A stretch of DNA of 64,000 nucleotides, taken from contig ML769384.1 of NCBI GenBank assembly GCA_009733575.1, positions 375,257 to 439,256 of the forward strand. The letters are read 5' to 3'. The translations under genes and the position numbers were made by a program. The notes beneath the pieces were generated by a model. The model saw nothing but the letters and a program-made list of their open reading frames with translations, was not told where the DNA came from and searched no databases. This DNA comes from Gymnopus androsaceus JB14. Lineage: Eukaryota; Basidiomycota; Agaricomycetes; Agaricales; Omphalotaceae. The stretch's first letter is position 1. The number at the start of each line of letters is the position of its first letter. Of the stretch, positions 12,547-23,754 are shown piece after piece.

Positions 12547-13500
12547 TTTAGTCCTCGGTGTATTCAATCCCTCTACATAGATGTATGGGCAAGTTGTACT
12601 GTGTATCACCACACTCTGGAGTCAGTCACTCTGTGTCGAAGGGAGCGAGGGCGTTGACGCGGTGTCCTACAACCATCCCTAATTCTGTCCTTGCTGCGTT
12701 GTTCAACCGCCGGTGCATCTTCGCTCTCAGTGCTCCACAGCACTGACTCTTCGGTCTGTTCTCAGGCGTGGACATACTGGTTCTACAACCAAGAAGATGC
12801 TGCTTTTCATCGTGACGTCTTGGAAGCTATATGTATATAGGCAGAGTCAATGAAGGCTGCACAACTTTGAATGGGAGGAGTATCATGCCATTCCGCCACA
12901 TTGAGAATTCTTCAATCCCTCAATCTCCCACTGGCGTCGAGCAATCCTACCCCAATGACATCCTCTATAATCGACGCTAAACTGGATGAGCTGGAAGTCA
13001 AGCTCGTGAAATTGAATGCGGAACCATGATGCAAAAATGCAGGTGAAGCTCAATTGGCTGAGCATCAAGAGATCCTCGATTTACTCGCCAAGGCAGAATA
13101 TGTAACCAGCTAGATTTTTTACTGGCATAGACTTTTATGAATTCCTCCTGGAACAGGTTCGCCGCGCTTCCACAGTGCATTGAAGAGACGCTTGCTACGA
13201 CCCGCAAAGAAACTAGTGAATCGAAGACATAATCTTTTTCTCTGATTTTTGTCTCAGTTCCAGAATGAAATTTGCATACGACTCCGAGTCCTGAACATGG
13301 CGCGAGTCAAGGATGATAGTGATATACAACATCTTTCATTGAGCTGTTTGGAGGAGATATGCACGTCTTCGAGTATGTACGGCGGTGATTCATACTAATA
13401 ATATTAATAGAAGCTGAACGGTAATACTAGTTAGCTACTTGATATGCATGGTCCGACTGAAAAACAAATACAACGTACGAACGTATGAATGTTCGGTACA
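12547..13500 (+). other. Possible remnants of a small helical protein gene
   Basis: Short helix-forming peptides occur on the plus strand: SIIDAKLDELEVKLVKLNAE (about 12960-13020), AEHQEILDLLAKAEY (about 13050-13098) and, after a tctcag acceptor near 13257, FQNEICIRLRVLNMARVKDD (about 13258-13317). They lie in different frames, and I could not join them with canonical introns into one open reading frame. They may be exons of a small coiled-coil protein with exon borders I missed, or a decayed copy. Confidence 0.25.
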
Positions 13501-15096
13501 TTATTGCGTGACCCAAGGCACTTCGTACAGAACAAAGTCAAAGAACTCTTGCTCCATAAGTGTTTGGTACTCTCCGATGAATTCATCCGTTTCTCCTGCG
13601 TTTGTTTTTGCACCCTTGCGCGAACCCGAGTTGAGATAAGATAAGTGTGACTGCAAGACACCGAATGTTTTCTTGGTCGACTTGGGGTCGGGCTAGGAAA
13701 CACGTATGAGAAGCAGGAAGAAAGAAAATAACTGCTGACGCACCTGGACGACGATACCAATGTAATTCGCGGGTAGACCATAGCGGAGCACGCTTTCAAC
13801 AAATAATCGGATGACCTTGAGGTGAACGAGAATTTGGAAAGATTCTGAAAAGTTTGTTCCGCGATAGATGTAATAGTTCCGTCTAAATGTATTCAGCACA
13901 GACAGACCGACATGGAGCAAGGACTAAACATACCCAAAGCTCTCGTTCGGTAACATCAGCCAGATCAAGCTCCTGTCGTTGCTTTGCCATTTCCTCTTCG
14001 GAATAAACGAAATCGCGAATTATAAATCTAAACATCTGTTAATGGGACTATAGCAGTGACTGTACTTGACCACACACTTGTTCTCCCGGCATTTCTGAAC
14101 GAATTCATCGTGGACACGTCGGAAAATGACGATGCTGAAGAGGGTATATTCGTCGTCTGTTGCGACGGATCTAAGAAGAGGAATATTAATGAGCTACATA
14201 CACGAAGAAAAATAGGGGATAGTCACCTAGCTGATCTGGGTACCACCATGGAAGCAAGACGTTCGTACTTTGTATTCCAGTCCTTGGTGAGGTTCCTGGA
14301 GACCGTTAGATTGAAACTGAGAGCAATACGCACAGAGGACAAACTTTGGGACTGCAACCAGCAGCGTTTCAAGATATTCTGAATCCTGAACAAAGTCTTC
14401 TTTTGAGACTACATCTGCCAGCGATCGCACAGAGAGATTTCCGCTGGGAATCGAACATTAATCCGTATAGCAGTAGACAGCAATTGGAGATTTTCTTACG
14501 TCTTTTTGCGTTGCATCTGGACGAGGGATCCCTTGACTAGGTTATAATTTGTGAGTTTGGCCCTCATCGTATTGTCTATCGAGGTCATTTCCTACGATCC
14601 AAGTAAACGACTGGTAAATCAAGAGTTATCGAACTCAAGCTCACCTTGTTCAAAGTATCGACCATATCCCTCAGCCCTTTCTGTACTCCGTAACGACCCT
14701 CATTCCATCTCCACTGGCCAAGAAGGTAACTCTCTATACTGCTTTCGTTGACTAGGATATGTTGGGATAATTTGGACGGATCGTTGTTGAGTAGATTGCG
14801 CAAGGTATCTACGACCTTTGCGACTGTATTCGTAAAGAAAGTATCTTGTTTCGGTAGGTCTTCTGAAAGCGCTACAAGAGAGTCTAAAGTTCCTGTCTAA
14901 TCCTATTTTCAGAGAAGAAATATTCAAAATTGCTGGACAGCCTGACCTTGAAAGACGGAATAGCAAGTTCGGCGATGGAATTAGGAGAGAATGACTTGAT
15001 ATTCTGGGATAATTTAGTTGAAAGCTCTTGAAGGAGACCTTCAGAGTCCCCATTGAGCGGAACAGCGACTATCCATGTGCTTTGATCTGAAGGCAT
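13501..15096 (-). CDS. VMA5: V-type proton ATPase subunit C
   Basis: Subunit C bridges the peripheral stalks of the V-ATPase and is released on reversible disassembly of V1 from Vo. Start at 15096 ([20 protein letters not shown]); the second residue block matches the short N-terminal strand of this family. Family-diagnostic segments follow in order on the minus strand: [15 protein letters not shown] (about 14870), [14 protein letters not shown] (about 14720), [20 protein letters not shown] (about 14410-14350), and [20 protein letters not shown] (about 13810-13745). The C-terminal exon ends [18 protein letters not shown] at 13501-13503. Short introns of about 50 nt separate the blocks. It is divergent from the sulfurtransferase gene with only 89 bp between start codons. 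All the major conserved blocks are present, so a functional gene is likely. Confidence 0.93.
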
Positions 15097-15185
15097 TGGA
15101 ATACGCGATGGAGGCGAAGATGAAGAGTGAATGGAAGAACGGCCCGAAGTTGGCCCGAAAGCGGCAAATATTTTGAACGCTTGGG
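15097..15185. promoter_or_regulatory. Compact bidirectional promoter, VMA5 and sulfurtransferase
   Basis: Only 89 bp separate the two divergent start codons, so the promoter elements must lie in this gap or in the flanking coding exons. It is GC-rich with an AAATATTTT stretch at about 15168-15176 that could be a TATA-like element for either gene. No specific factor site is recognised. Confidence 0.5.
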
Positions 15186-16558
15186 ATGCGGAGAACGTCC
15201 ATGTCCTTTATCCTACGTGCTCTCAGAAGGCCTGCCTTTCGCTTCATGGCTTCCTCGTACTCAACAACTGCATCTGAGGCCCCTCTTCTTATAAGCCCCT
15301 CTCAACTGAATAAGGACTGGAACGAAAAGCAAAAAGATATTGTTATTCTCGACACTACATGGTTTATGCCAAATGCTCCTCGCGACGCTTATAATGAGTT
15401 CCAGCGAAAACGGATACCAGGAGCTCAGTTTCTTGACCTCGACAAGGTAAGTATTAGGAGCCGACGCTCAGTTAACCCAAGTCACCTTTTTCAAAGGTCG
15501 CCAGCTCTCATGAGCTCGGATTGAAGCATATGATGCCATCGAATGCTGTTTTTGCAGATAATTGTGGTGCGTAGCTCTTTGCTTCTCCAAAGGTTCAGGT
15601 GTTTGACTATCCGTCAGAGAACTTTGGCATTCGACCTTCAACTCATGTAGTACTGTATGTGCTCTTCCCATCCTGCCTATAGCGTGCGTAAGTATCTTAT
15701 ATCTTGGCAGCTACGATACGCATGGCGTATTCTCCTCTCCGCGGGCTCTATTCATGTTCAGAAGCTTTGGACACACCAATTCCAGCATTCTAAACGGCGG
15801 ACTTCCTTCTTGGAATGCAGAATCTTTCACGATTGAAACGAACCCTCCAAGCGTGTCGCCTCCCAAATCCCAGTATTTCTTCCAGAGTTGGATGAAGGAG
15901 CTATCCGGAGTACGCTCTTGCCTCACAGTAGCATCTTGTCTCTTTCCTGACGATGTAACAAAAAAGGCTACGAACAAATGATTGCAAATTCGTCCTTGAA
16001 TCCATCAACCTCTGTCGAGGCAGAATTGGTACTAGATGCACGTTCTGCTGGCCGGTATGGTTTTTATTTCGCGTTTTGCGTTGTCTCATGAATTGCAGGT
16101 TCACTGGGAAAGATGCAGAACCTCGGCCAGGTTTGTCTCCCATAGGCAGACTCTCGCAAGACTTGCTAATTTCCACATCCAGGTCTCTCGTCCGGACATA
16201 TGCCCAACTCTTTCTCTCTTCCTTTCGGCGCGTTCTTGAAAACTGTACAAGGTCCACAAGGCTCGACATATACAGTCTTCCGTGAACCTTCTGAGATTCG
16301 CGATGAACTTGACAAAGCTGTTGGGGCTGCCCATGCAGAACGTATTGTCAAAGGTGAAGCTACTGCTGTAACTACATGTGGGAGTGGAATGACAGCCGGT
16401 ATCCTTTGGCTCGGTCTGAAGATTCTGAATGCACCCAAGATCGGCCTTTATGATGAGGTGCGTCCTTTTGTTCCTTTTCCCAGACTATTCCAAAACGTTT
16501 TTCATAGTCATGGACCGGTTACGCGATGAGGGAAACGAGCAAGATAGAAAAGGCTTAG
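15186..16558 (+). CDS. TUM1: 3-mercaptopyruvate/thiosulfate sulfurtransferase, two rhodanese domains
   Basis: The first rhodanese domain opens with LLISPSQLNKDWNEKQKDIV and ILDTTWFMPNAPRDAYNEF, then RIPGAQFLDLDK. The second carries the active site TTCGSGMTAGILWLGL, with the catalytic cysteine codon at 16377-16379; CGSGxTA is the mercaptopyruvate sulfurtransferase loop. The terminal segment is SWTGYAMRETSKIEKA-stop (16556-16558). In yeast, Tum1 feeds sulfur to tRNA thiolation and related pathways. The N-terminus from 15186 (MRRTSMSFILRALRRPAFRF) is Arg-rich without acids, like a mitochondrial presequence; internal Met codons at 15201 and 15246 could start a cytosolic form. At least five short introns are implied. 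Confidence 0.88.
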
Positions 16559-16721
16559 ATTGCGCTTGTACATTCACGGTTGAATGAAAATGTGTTGCGC
16601 GCAGATCGCTGCAGTCGAATTCGGAGAAGGGTTTCGTCTATGGCACAGTAAGGATATACAAGATGATTAATAATTTACCGTTAAAGTAAGTTACGGATGC
16701 TGTTCTCTTCGTCTCATTTCT

Positions 16722-17302
16722 TCATGATAATCCATCTTTTAGCACTTCCATGAAAGGCGGTGGATGTATTGATGGTAATTTACCCAATGTATGGGCAGCT
16801 ATGAAAGGCGTTTGTAAGACGAGATAAGGGATCATTCCTCTTGGACACTCACGACGACCACAATACCGCACTTCAATTCTATAATGTTTCCCTCGCCGGT
16901 AAATGGTAAGATTCCAACTAGTCCAAGGTCGCGTTCGTTTCAGCGGCGACGCACAAATACGGAGCGCAATAATACACACCTTTCGGATAGGAGAATATTG
17001 AAACCCTTTTTCGCCACCTCTTTCAGTAGTTGCTGCCTCGCAATTACTATAGCATTTCGTACATCGGCCTCGCTTTTATCGTTTGGTAGTTCGAAAACGT
17101 AGGTCCCGGCTATATCGCAATCGTTCATGTTATCGAGGTCCAAGTCTGGCTAAATATTAGACTCCGAAAGTTTCAAGCAGGAGACCAAGGCTGGTAAGCG
17201 CCACACACCTTCTTCATCCTCGGGATACATCGATACGGGATCCACTGCCTTTCTCTCCACTACCTCCCAAGGTGACTCTTTCGGACGTAACTTGAATAAC
17301 AT
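16722..17302 (-). CDS. Small hypothetical protein, about 130 residues
   Basis: Four exons join cleanly on the minus strand. Start at 17302 (MLFKLRPKESPWEVVERKAV) and DPVSMYPEDEEG; intron; DLDNMNDCDIAGTYVFELPN and a helical stretch VRNAIVIARQQLLKEVAKKG; intron at about 16919-16982 (gtgtgt to actag) to WNLTIYRRGKHYRIEVRYCG; intron (gtgagt to catag) to GKLPSIHPPPFMEVLKDGLS-stop at 16722-16724. The consistent phases across three introns support a real gene. The strand-helix-strand pattern suggests a small alpha/beta fold. No signal peptide, membrane segment or catalytic motif is visible and I do not recognise the family. Confidence 0.65.
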
Positions 17303-17832
17303 GGCGGAGTCAAGTCAAGAATGGGTTGAAATAATGAAGGAACGCGGAATGCCCCTTTTGTATAGGCCGGCTGTAGGCTCGCTATCTTGTCATTAACGCT
17401 TATATAGCGAGCTGATGAAATAGCCGCCGCGCCGATGTTTCAAAACCAATTACGCAGCTCGCCAACAGGTGTCGAACTTTTAGAAGTCCTTTTGAAGTCA
17501 AAAGCTCATTCGCCTTCTCTCGACGTGCGCAGCTTGTGGTCTCGAGACCCTATTCATCCCGCAAACTGACCTATAGCACATCCAGAGCACTTACAGGAGC
17601 TGTCAATAGCAGATCTTTATCTAAGGAAAGACTCGTAAGATGGCGGTTTCATGACACAGCACATTGAACAGGAATACACTCCAAACAGGCACTCTAAACA
17701 GCTGCGTATACAATAGGCTCAGCGAATACCGATTGGATGTCTTTACGGCTCCGAGATACAATAAGTGTATAATATACATTCGTGAGTGTCATTCACATTT
17801 TAGTGTACTTGAAGTTAACATCCGTAAAGACT
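17303..17832. other. Intergenic, no gene seen
   Basis: The left part is the promoter side of the small gene at 16722-17302 and the right part is downstream of the BIM1-like gene. A GC-rich patch lies near 17425. No open frame or structured RNA was recognised. Confidence 0.35.
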
Positions 17833-18626
17833 TTAAAGCAGAGCTAGCGCGAGACCAGCCAATCCCAACAAGGACCCAGTAGATGGCGCAGACAATCCGA
17901 AAGCCGAGGAAGTCGTATTCGTGCAAGATATGCTGCTCGTGGTTGCACTATCGCTCAGGGTAAGGTCGGCACACTACGATGACGGATCCATCAGCGCGCC
18001 AGTCTTTTGAATTCTACAATGGACATACCTGGTACAGATTCCCATCCCCTCCGTTGTAAAGGATCTACAAGAAACAAAAAATGTTGGCTTCGCCCGAGTA
18101 CTAGAATCAGAGAAACAGAGACAGACATACCTGCATGGTAACATTATCTCCATTCTGCAAAGGGATACCTCCGGCTGATGTAACATTGGTACTCGACAAG
18201 TCGAAGTGCATACAGAACAACCCCTCAATCGATTCTTGGAAGAAAGGCGTGATCTGGGTGAAGTTGTCGAAGGAGGTAGGGTTGGATACATTCGTGATAA
18301 GCACCGTAGCTAACAGAAGGAGAAATTAAAATAGGTTCAGAGGTTGGTTCTTGATTACTTACCCGTCCACTGTGGGTGTTCCGAGTTGAGCGAGATCAGT
18401 CCGTTGCTACCGATTGGGAACGAAGTCCTGTTCGAGGCGACGGTATCGTACCCATCTACAAACCTAGTTAGCGCGTACCATGGTGTCCGTGATCTACAGA
18501 CATACCACAAAAGGTGGGTTCATTGTCCATATTGAAGACACCTCGTGGCTCGGGAAATTGGAGCTGGAAGTGCGCACTGGCAACAGCGGCGAGTCCAGAG
18601 AGGATCAAGAAAGTGAAGGATCGCAT
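17833..18626 (-). CDS. BIM1-like (X325, LPMO-like) secreted copper-binding protein, probable GPI anchor
   Basis: Start at 18626. A signal peptide ([18 protein letters not shown]) is followed directly by a histidine: the mature protein would begin [13 protein letters not shown]. An N-terminal His after signal cleavage is the first ligand of the copper-binding histidine brace of LPMO-like proteins, and the [11 protein letters not shown] pattern is typical of the X325/BIM1 family. Later segments are [40 protein letters not shown] and CADLTLSD; several cysteines and N-glycosylation sequons (NRT, NVS, NFT, NVT) fit secretion. The C-terminus after a Ser/Thr-rich stretch is a hydrophobic tail ([12 protein letters not shown]) that looks like a GPI-attachment signal. 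Introns of about 50 nt split codons (for example TGT-G/AT). In Cryptococcus a member of this family works with Ctr1 in copper import; the next gene upstream here is a CTR transporter on the same strand. Confidence 0.82.
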
Positions 18627-19059
18627 AGCGTCAATTGAGTAGAGTAAGAGTGGCAGCTAGGTCAATAATACGACGTAGAGAGCGATGTACTCCTTGAGAG
18701 GTCCTCAGAACGTAAATTGAGAAACCGGACATTCTTTTATAACGAATTAGCTGAAGAACAAAAAGTTTTTTACGCGGGCGCTTAATCCCGATTTGGAATG
18801 TGAATCTCCGATCGTACGCTTGGACCAACGCGTCTAGCTTGTACCTGTTCATGCCAACAGTATTACTGCCATGAAGGGCAGTAAAGGGCATATATCTGAT
18901 TGATTATGGGTACTGAAATGTCAGAGGTTAGCCTCTTTTCTTTTTAGCACAATCGAATCATTTACATATACGGTAGAGATAGGAGCCAGGAATCGTAACC
19001 ACATCGTTAAGTATCGTTTGTAACTACATAGCAAATAAATGGCCGAGCGGGACATTTCT
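18627..19059. promoter_or_regulatory. Promoter region between the CTR gene and the BIM1-like gene
   Basis: Both neighbours are on the minus strand, so this holds the CTR 3' end and the BIM1-like promoter. I searched by eye for TTTGCTC/GAGCAAA (Mac1-type) and TTTGCTG (Cuf1-type) copper elements and saw none here. No other gene is visible. Confidence 0.35.
18734..18742 (-). promoter_or_regulatory. TATA-like box of the BIM1-like gene
   Basis: TTATAAAAG on the minus strand, 108 bp upstream of the start codon. The distance suits a fungal TATA element. Assignment rests on sequence and position only. Confidence 0.4.
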
Positions 19060-19700
19060 TCAATGTAACAACAGGTTACGCGTATTGAGTCTTCCAAAGA
19101 GGATCTCTCCGATTCCTAGGCCCAAGATGATGGAAATAATATACGCCGCTTGGAACGTCCTGTAGATGGGATATGTCAGGGAAAATCTAAAAAAAAGCAG
19201 ATGGAACAAAGCTTCTCACATTGCAGCCAGCATGAGAATGTATCCCAGCAGCGCCTGAAGGGCATGGATTGCACCGCGTGAAACATCGTGAGCAGCGATG
19301 AACGGAGGAACCGTTCGGGTCTTTCGATCTCCTTGAGAGCAAGATTTGTTTTCAACAGAATTGGTACTGCTGGTCTCGTCGTTATCGTGCTTGTTTACTT
19401 TCGAGTCAAGCTCGTTATACATTGCAAGAGTCCTGCAGAAAGGGATAATGTTAATTTGACTTCAATAGTTGTAAAAATATCTTGTCACCTCTGGCGCCAG
19501 TAGGACTCCAATCCAGCGCGGATAGAAAAGAGCCAACGCTCGAAGAGAGCAACGAGGACGAGGCCAATGCATGCACCGGCGATGGCACCAGAAGAGCTAG
19601 GGTGCCATGTCTCGAATAGTAGGCTGTCACCTCCAGTGAAGTGAAGGTAATTCTTCATCATCATAACCATAGTCGTGTCTGACGAGCTATCCATATCCAT
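19060..19700 (-). CDS. CTR-family high-affinity copper transporter
   Basis: Three exons. Start at 19700: MDMDSSSDTTMVMMMKNYLH carries the Met-rich extracellular start of CTR proteins. It leads to FTGGDSLLFETWHPSSSGAI and the first membrane segment (AGACIGLVLVALFERWLF). The exon ends WRQR and joins TLAMYNELDSKVNKHDNDET, a charged cytosolic loop. The second hydrophobic stretch (GAIHALQALLGYILMLAAMT) includes MLAAM, the MxxxM selectivity motif of TM2; the third (FQAAYIISIILGLGIGEILF) contains the GxxxG packing motif (GLGIG) of TM3. The end RLNTRNLLLH-stop is at 19060-19062. The size, about 165 residues, and three membrane helices are typical; CTRs act as plasma-membrane or vacuolar trimers importing Cu(I). 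It lies directly upstream, same strand, of the BIM1-like gene. Confidence 0.88.
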
Positions 19701-20032
19701 CGTGGAGGTGAGAAAGCAAGAAACATGGAACTAGCAATGCTGGGTTGCTTAAATAAGAAGCGTCCAAATTGGGCTACGGCCGGTCCTATCGATTGCTTTG
19801 ATGCATTGTTGTATTGTTGGTCAGAACTTGAGAAAGAACAACCAATTAGGCCTTAGGACCAATAACGTTCTGTGAACTTTTTACTTAGTACTACCTAGAA
19901 CGTCTTAACCCAAAGCAAGTCGGACTTCGACCCGGTACGAGCGCCAATTCCGAATACTCTAAAATTCCGATATCCTGTCATTGACCCATGTGTGTGACTC
20001 GGTGATGCATTTGCTTTCAGCTTTCAACCGCC
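19701..20032. promoter_or_regulatory. Divergent promoter region, CTR transporter and rhodanese gene
   Basis: This gap of 332 bp separates CTR (minus) from the rhodanese gene (plus). A TATA-like CTTATTTAAG on the minus strand lies at about 19749-19758, about 50 bp from the CTR start codon. No canonical Mac1/Cuf1 site was recognised. No gene is visible. Confidence 0.4.
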
Positions 20033-20665
20033 ATGTCACTCCTACGAACCTCTACTTTGCGTGCCGTTAGAGTCGCTTCCTGGAATAATGCTCGTCTCGT
20101 AGGATCGAGGATACAGGGCCCCCATCTGGTTCGATTCGAAACGACCGAAAGTCCCCGACCACTAATTCCAAAGACTCCCAAGCCAAAAGAGTTCAATCCT
20201 CAGAGGGACTGGGATGCGGTGATTATCAAGTTTGAAGATTTGAAGCCCAAGACGGAAAATCCTACTCCAGTGCGTGATTTTTTAAATTCAGACTGATACA
20301 AGTTACTAACCTTAGGATATGTAGAACACTTGGCTTATAGATGTCCGAGAGCCTGATGAAGTTATGCAAGGCATGATTCCTTCCGCGGTCAACATTCCTC
20401 TTACAATCCTTCCGGAATCCCTCACTGCGTCTCGGGAAAAGTTTCGGGAACAATTTGGTTTTGAGAAACCTAGCAGAAACGAGGAAGTTACATTTTACTG
20501 CCGCAGCGGAGTGAGAAGCACATCAGCTTGCGATATCGCCAAGAGGAATGGATATACCAAGTTAGCATCTTTCTTTTCTTTCTGAAGCATTTCTAACATC
20601 GGAATAGCATTCTCAATTATAAAGGATCGTGGTTGGAGTGGGTGAAGGAAACAGGGAAACAGTAG
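20033..20665 (+). CDS. Single-domain rhodanese, mitochondrial thiosulfate sulfurtransferase type
   Basis: Start at 20033. The N-terminus (MSLLRTSTLRAVRVASWNNA) is rich in Arg/Ser without acids and looks like a mitochondrial presequence. After an intron (about 20271-20324, gtgcgt to atgtag) comes TWLIDVREPDEVMQGMIPSA with VNIPLTILPE, then the active-site loop FYCRSGVRSTSACDIAKRNG, with the catalytic cysteine codon at 20499-20501. The last exon reads NILNYKGSWLEWVKETGKQ-stop (20663-20665). CRSGxR is the loop of the Rdl1/Rdl2/TSTD1 group, which moves sulfane sulfur between thiosulfate, glutathione persulfide and other thiols. The full domain is present. Confidence 0.88.
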
Positions 20666-20794
20666 ACTAACTATTGTACTACGTTGAAGATGAATAGAAA
20701 ATTAAAAAGTAGCAGCTGACTCATCAGTAGTTCGAAATCAGCGCTTATTGGCGCTTATTCACGTTCAGACCTTCTGAAATACCTTCACTCTGAT

Positions 20795-22250
20795 ATGGAA
20801 AACGGAAATTCCAATATGCAATCACAACCTCAAGCTGCCCCAATACCAACTCCCATTGCTCCTTCAGCCAGCAGCAGCACTTCTGCAGCTCAACCTGCAA
20901 CTCCGCAACGATCCTCAGCAACAACAGACAGTATCGTTGGCGTTCTAGGAAGCTTGCTAAAAGTTCAACCCGGAGACCAGATGACCAACGAGAGGATATC
21001 TCATCTCTTATTGGCAAATATGGAGAGTTTAGTAAAGCAAGGCAAGCTCAACCAGACCCAGATCTTACAGGTACTTTCCGTTCACTTGTAGCGTGAGATC
21101 GAAACAGCCAGAATTTTGTCGTTGTATTCTGGGTTTTATTTGGATTAGATAGGCTGACGGACACTGGAGCAGTTAAAACAGTTTGCCGATAAACACAAGA
21201 CAAATACTCCGGGATCTGCAGGAGCTGCGAATGGCAATGGGGCTGCAGGATCAAATGTATGTTTAGCTTTCACATCACAAAGTGCAATCCCTTTATGGGC
21301 CTTCTCCTGTAATGTCTATCTAGCCTTCAACACCAGCACCGATGCCCGGACCTCCTTCGCTATCCTCTTCCCCTCATCCAGGATACAAACCAACCACCGA
21401 AATACCCCCAACTCTTGCCAGTCTTGCTACACCCAATTCCACTACTGGAATCGAGGCTACATATCCGATATCTGCCACCCTCACTCCCATTGCTCCCGCC
21501 ACAGGTCCTGTGCAGTGGGCTCAAACCAGACCAACGCTAACGGGTGGAATGGCGTCCGGAAGAATTGTTGGTTAGTATTTGTTTAATTTCATTATGATCT
21601 GTAGTGCTCAAGTTGTACGTCTACCAAAAGGTGCTCCTCCGCAAATTGCTCGTCCTGCCGACGTCTCTACGCTTCTCACCCTCGACGACACACGCACGGG
21701 CACCAACGGTTCAGCGGGCAGGAGGAAAAACACGCCAGGTGATCAAAGTATGAGACGAACGATACAGGATCTTGTCGCCAGTATCGATCCGAACGTCAAG
21801 GTGGAGCCGGAGGTCGAGGACGTGAGTTTTATGCACAGTCGTTGTTGGATCTAACTTGAAATTCTTTGCTATAGCTTCTGCTTTCCATAGCTGATGAGTT
21901 CATCGACTCTGTTACAAACTTTTCCTGTCGACTGGCAAAACACCGTGGCGGCGAAACATTAGATGTCAAAGACTTGCAGTTACACCTAGGTCAATGCGAT
22001 GGCTATTTTATTTTAACTCTCTTACTCAGTCTTCATCTTAGAGCGTAACCACAATATCCGTATACCTGGCTTCGCATCGGACGATACTCGAATCTCTCTA
22101 TCTCAGTCCTCGTTGGCACCGTATGGCGGAGCTGGTCCTACTACCGGTGCCGGTAGGAAGCAGGCTGCGGGGGCTGCTGCTGCTGGTGGACCAAGAACTC
22201 AAAGATTAAACCAGGTCGCACAAGCCAAAAGGGACGGGAAGCTGATTTGA
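20795..22250 (+). CDS. TAF12: Transcription initiation factor TFIID/SAGA subunit 12
   Basis: Start at 20795 ([20 protein letters not shown]). A Pro/Ser/Thr/Ala-rich N-terminal half contains a short helical block ([20 protein letters not shown]). The histone-fold domain is at the C-terminus: [20 protein letters not shown], then [40 protein letters not shown] and [12 protein letters not shown], which is the H2B-like fold of TAF12 that pairs with TAF4 or Ada1. The tail is basic ([16 protein letters not shown] at 22248-22250). Introns are short, for example near 21833-21873 and 21988-22041. The gene converges on the F-box gene, with 109 bp between stop codons. Confidence 0.9.
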
Positions 22251-22359
22251 GTAGAGAACGGTATCTCGCTGTTATTGCTATCAGGCTGCTTTGCATATGT
22301 ACTGTAATTATTGTATATACTTGCTGTTGAACGCACAATCTTCTACCTAGCAAATTTCA

Positions 22360-23607
22360 TCACACGCGATTCAACTGCATTTGAATACCATACTGCTTCG
22401 CGGAATGCTCGAGTTGCTCCAAACCCTCCGTTTCGTCATGATTTGCATACAAGTGAAGATGCTTTAGTGAAGGTAACTTCTGCAGTATATCATTGAGCAC
22501 CTCGACATGGGATGTCTGCGTCACAGCAAACGTCAAATTTTCAAGCTGTTTCAAGCAACATAGTGACCGGACATCCATTAGAGCTGTGCTTCCATCGAGA
22601 GTGTGCAGCCGAGTAAGGCGTGTGCAGAGTTCCGCGCTCATGACCACAGCCAAGTCATCGTCCCCCCAAGGTCTTAGAGATAGTTCCCCTAGTGTCGATG
22701 CCCAGGTGGAAAGAGCTGCCTCGATTATGCTCATTCCGGAATGATCATAAAGAAAAACACCAGCGACGAACTTTTCGATCGATGGTGCTATACGTTGGAG
22801 GGCACGTATATGACGAGGCAATGTGCACCAGTCTAGCTCTAGACTGCGAAGGCGAGGGCAGCAGCCAGCGGGAGGATTAAGTATCCTAGCCTCAAGGGCC
22901 TTGTGTTCCGCATCGATTGGTTCACTGAAATGGGACCTTATGGCTTCGTAGTGGAAAAGGACAGATTCGATGTCGGGCCAACCCATCAAGAGCTCAAAAA
23001 ACTCTTCGATAGAGCAAAATTCTTCGCATTGATGGGCGTCCGTTATGCTATACCTTTCAATAAAGAGCACCATTTAAGCAGCATATTTGAATAATAAACC
23101 TAGCACGTACCGTGATACAGTAAAAGATTTGAGCATTTTGAGTTCTTTTACCGTACTGACCAAGTCGTCGAGGAACTCATTATTGTACCCCATGATTGTG
23201 ACACTTGTAGCAGACTTGCAGGAAGAGAGGATCTCGATGTGGGCGACAGTCTCGTCACGCTCGCAGTTCATCGTTCCTAGCCTAAGTGTCCGGACAATAT
23301 CTGCTAGTCTCGGATTCTCCTTGAGCTTCTTTGCCAAAATCAGGGCTTGCCGGACACAGCCAGACCGTTGATTAATGCATCCTCCCACTGAAATCGACCT
23401 ATACAGATGAACCTCTGCGATTCCATTCCAAGCTTTACAGACCAAGAGGAGAGGATGAAGAGCATAAGTTGGGTAAAAACTTGGGTAAGAACTGTCATCA
23501 TCATCCAAAATTGGGTGGCGGTCGCTTGGCTGCCAGTGCGAGTCGGGATAGTCGGGAACGTACGCAAAGATTTGGTCGAGAAGTTCAGGTGCTAGCGATG
23601 CTGCCAT
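22360..23607 (-). CDS. F-box/leucine-rich-repeat-like protein
   Basis: Two exons. Start at 23607 (MAASLAPELLDQIFAYVPDY), with an F-box-like helix pair LAPELLDQIFAY and HPLLLVCKAWNGIAEVHLYR. One intron (about 23056-23113, gtacgt to gaaag) joins FTVSR to YSITDAHQCEEFCSIEEFFE. The second half carries irregular leucine-rich segments (CPRLRSLELDWCTLPRHIRA, LGELSLRPW, LPSLKHLHLYANHDETEGLE) ending QMQLNRV-stop at 22360. This is the usual layout of the large mushroom F-box families that recruit substrates to SCF ubiquitin ligases. The substrate is unknown. Confidence 0.75.
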
Positions 23608-23754
23608 AGAATTCGACGCGTCCTTAGTAGTGGAGAACTTGACGTGTTTGTCAATATTTTGGACAACCCTTGATGCTTTCCTTCCTTCGTGTCATCTGCC
23701 CGCGCCTGCTCTTTCCGGTCCACAATTCTCTCAGTCCTCAGAAGCTTTTTAAAC

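Noticed and set aside
18627..19900. Copper-responsive elements (TTTGCTC, TTTGCTG) before the copper genes
   Set aside because: Looked for on both strands by eye and not found outside coding sequence, so no site is claimed.
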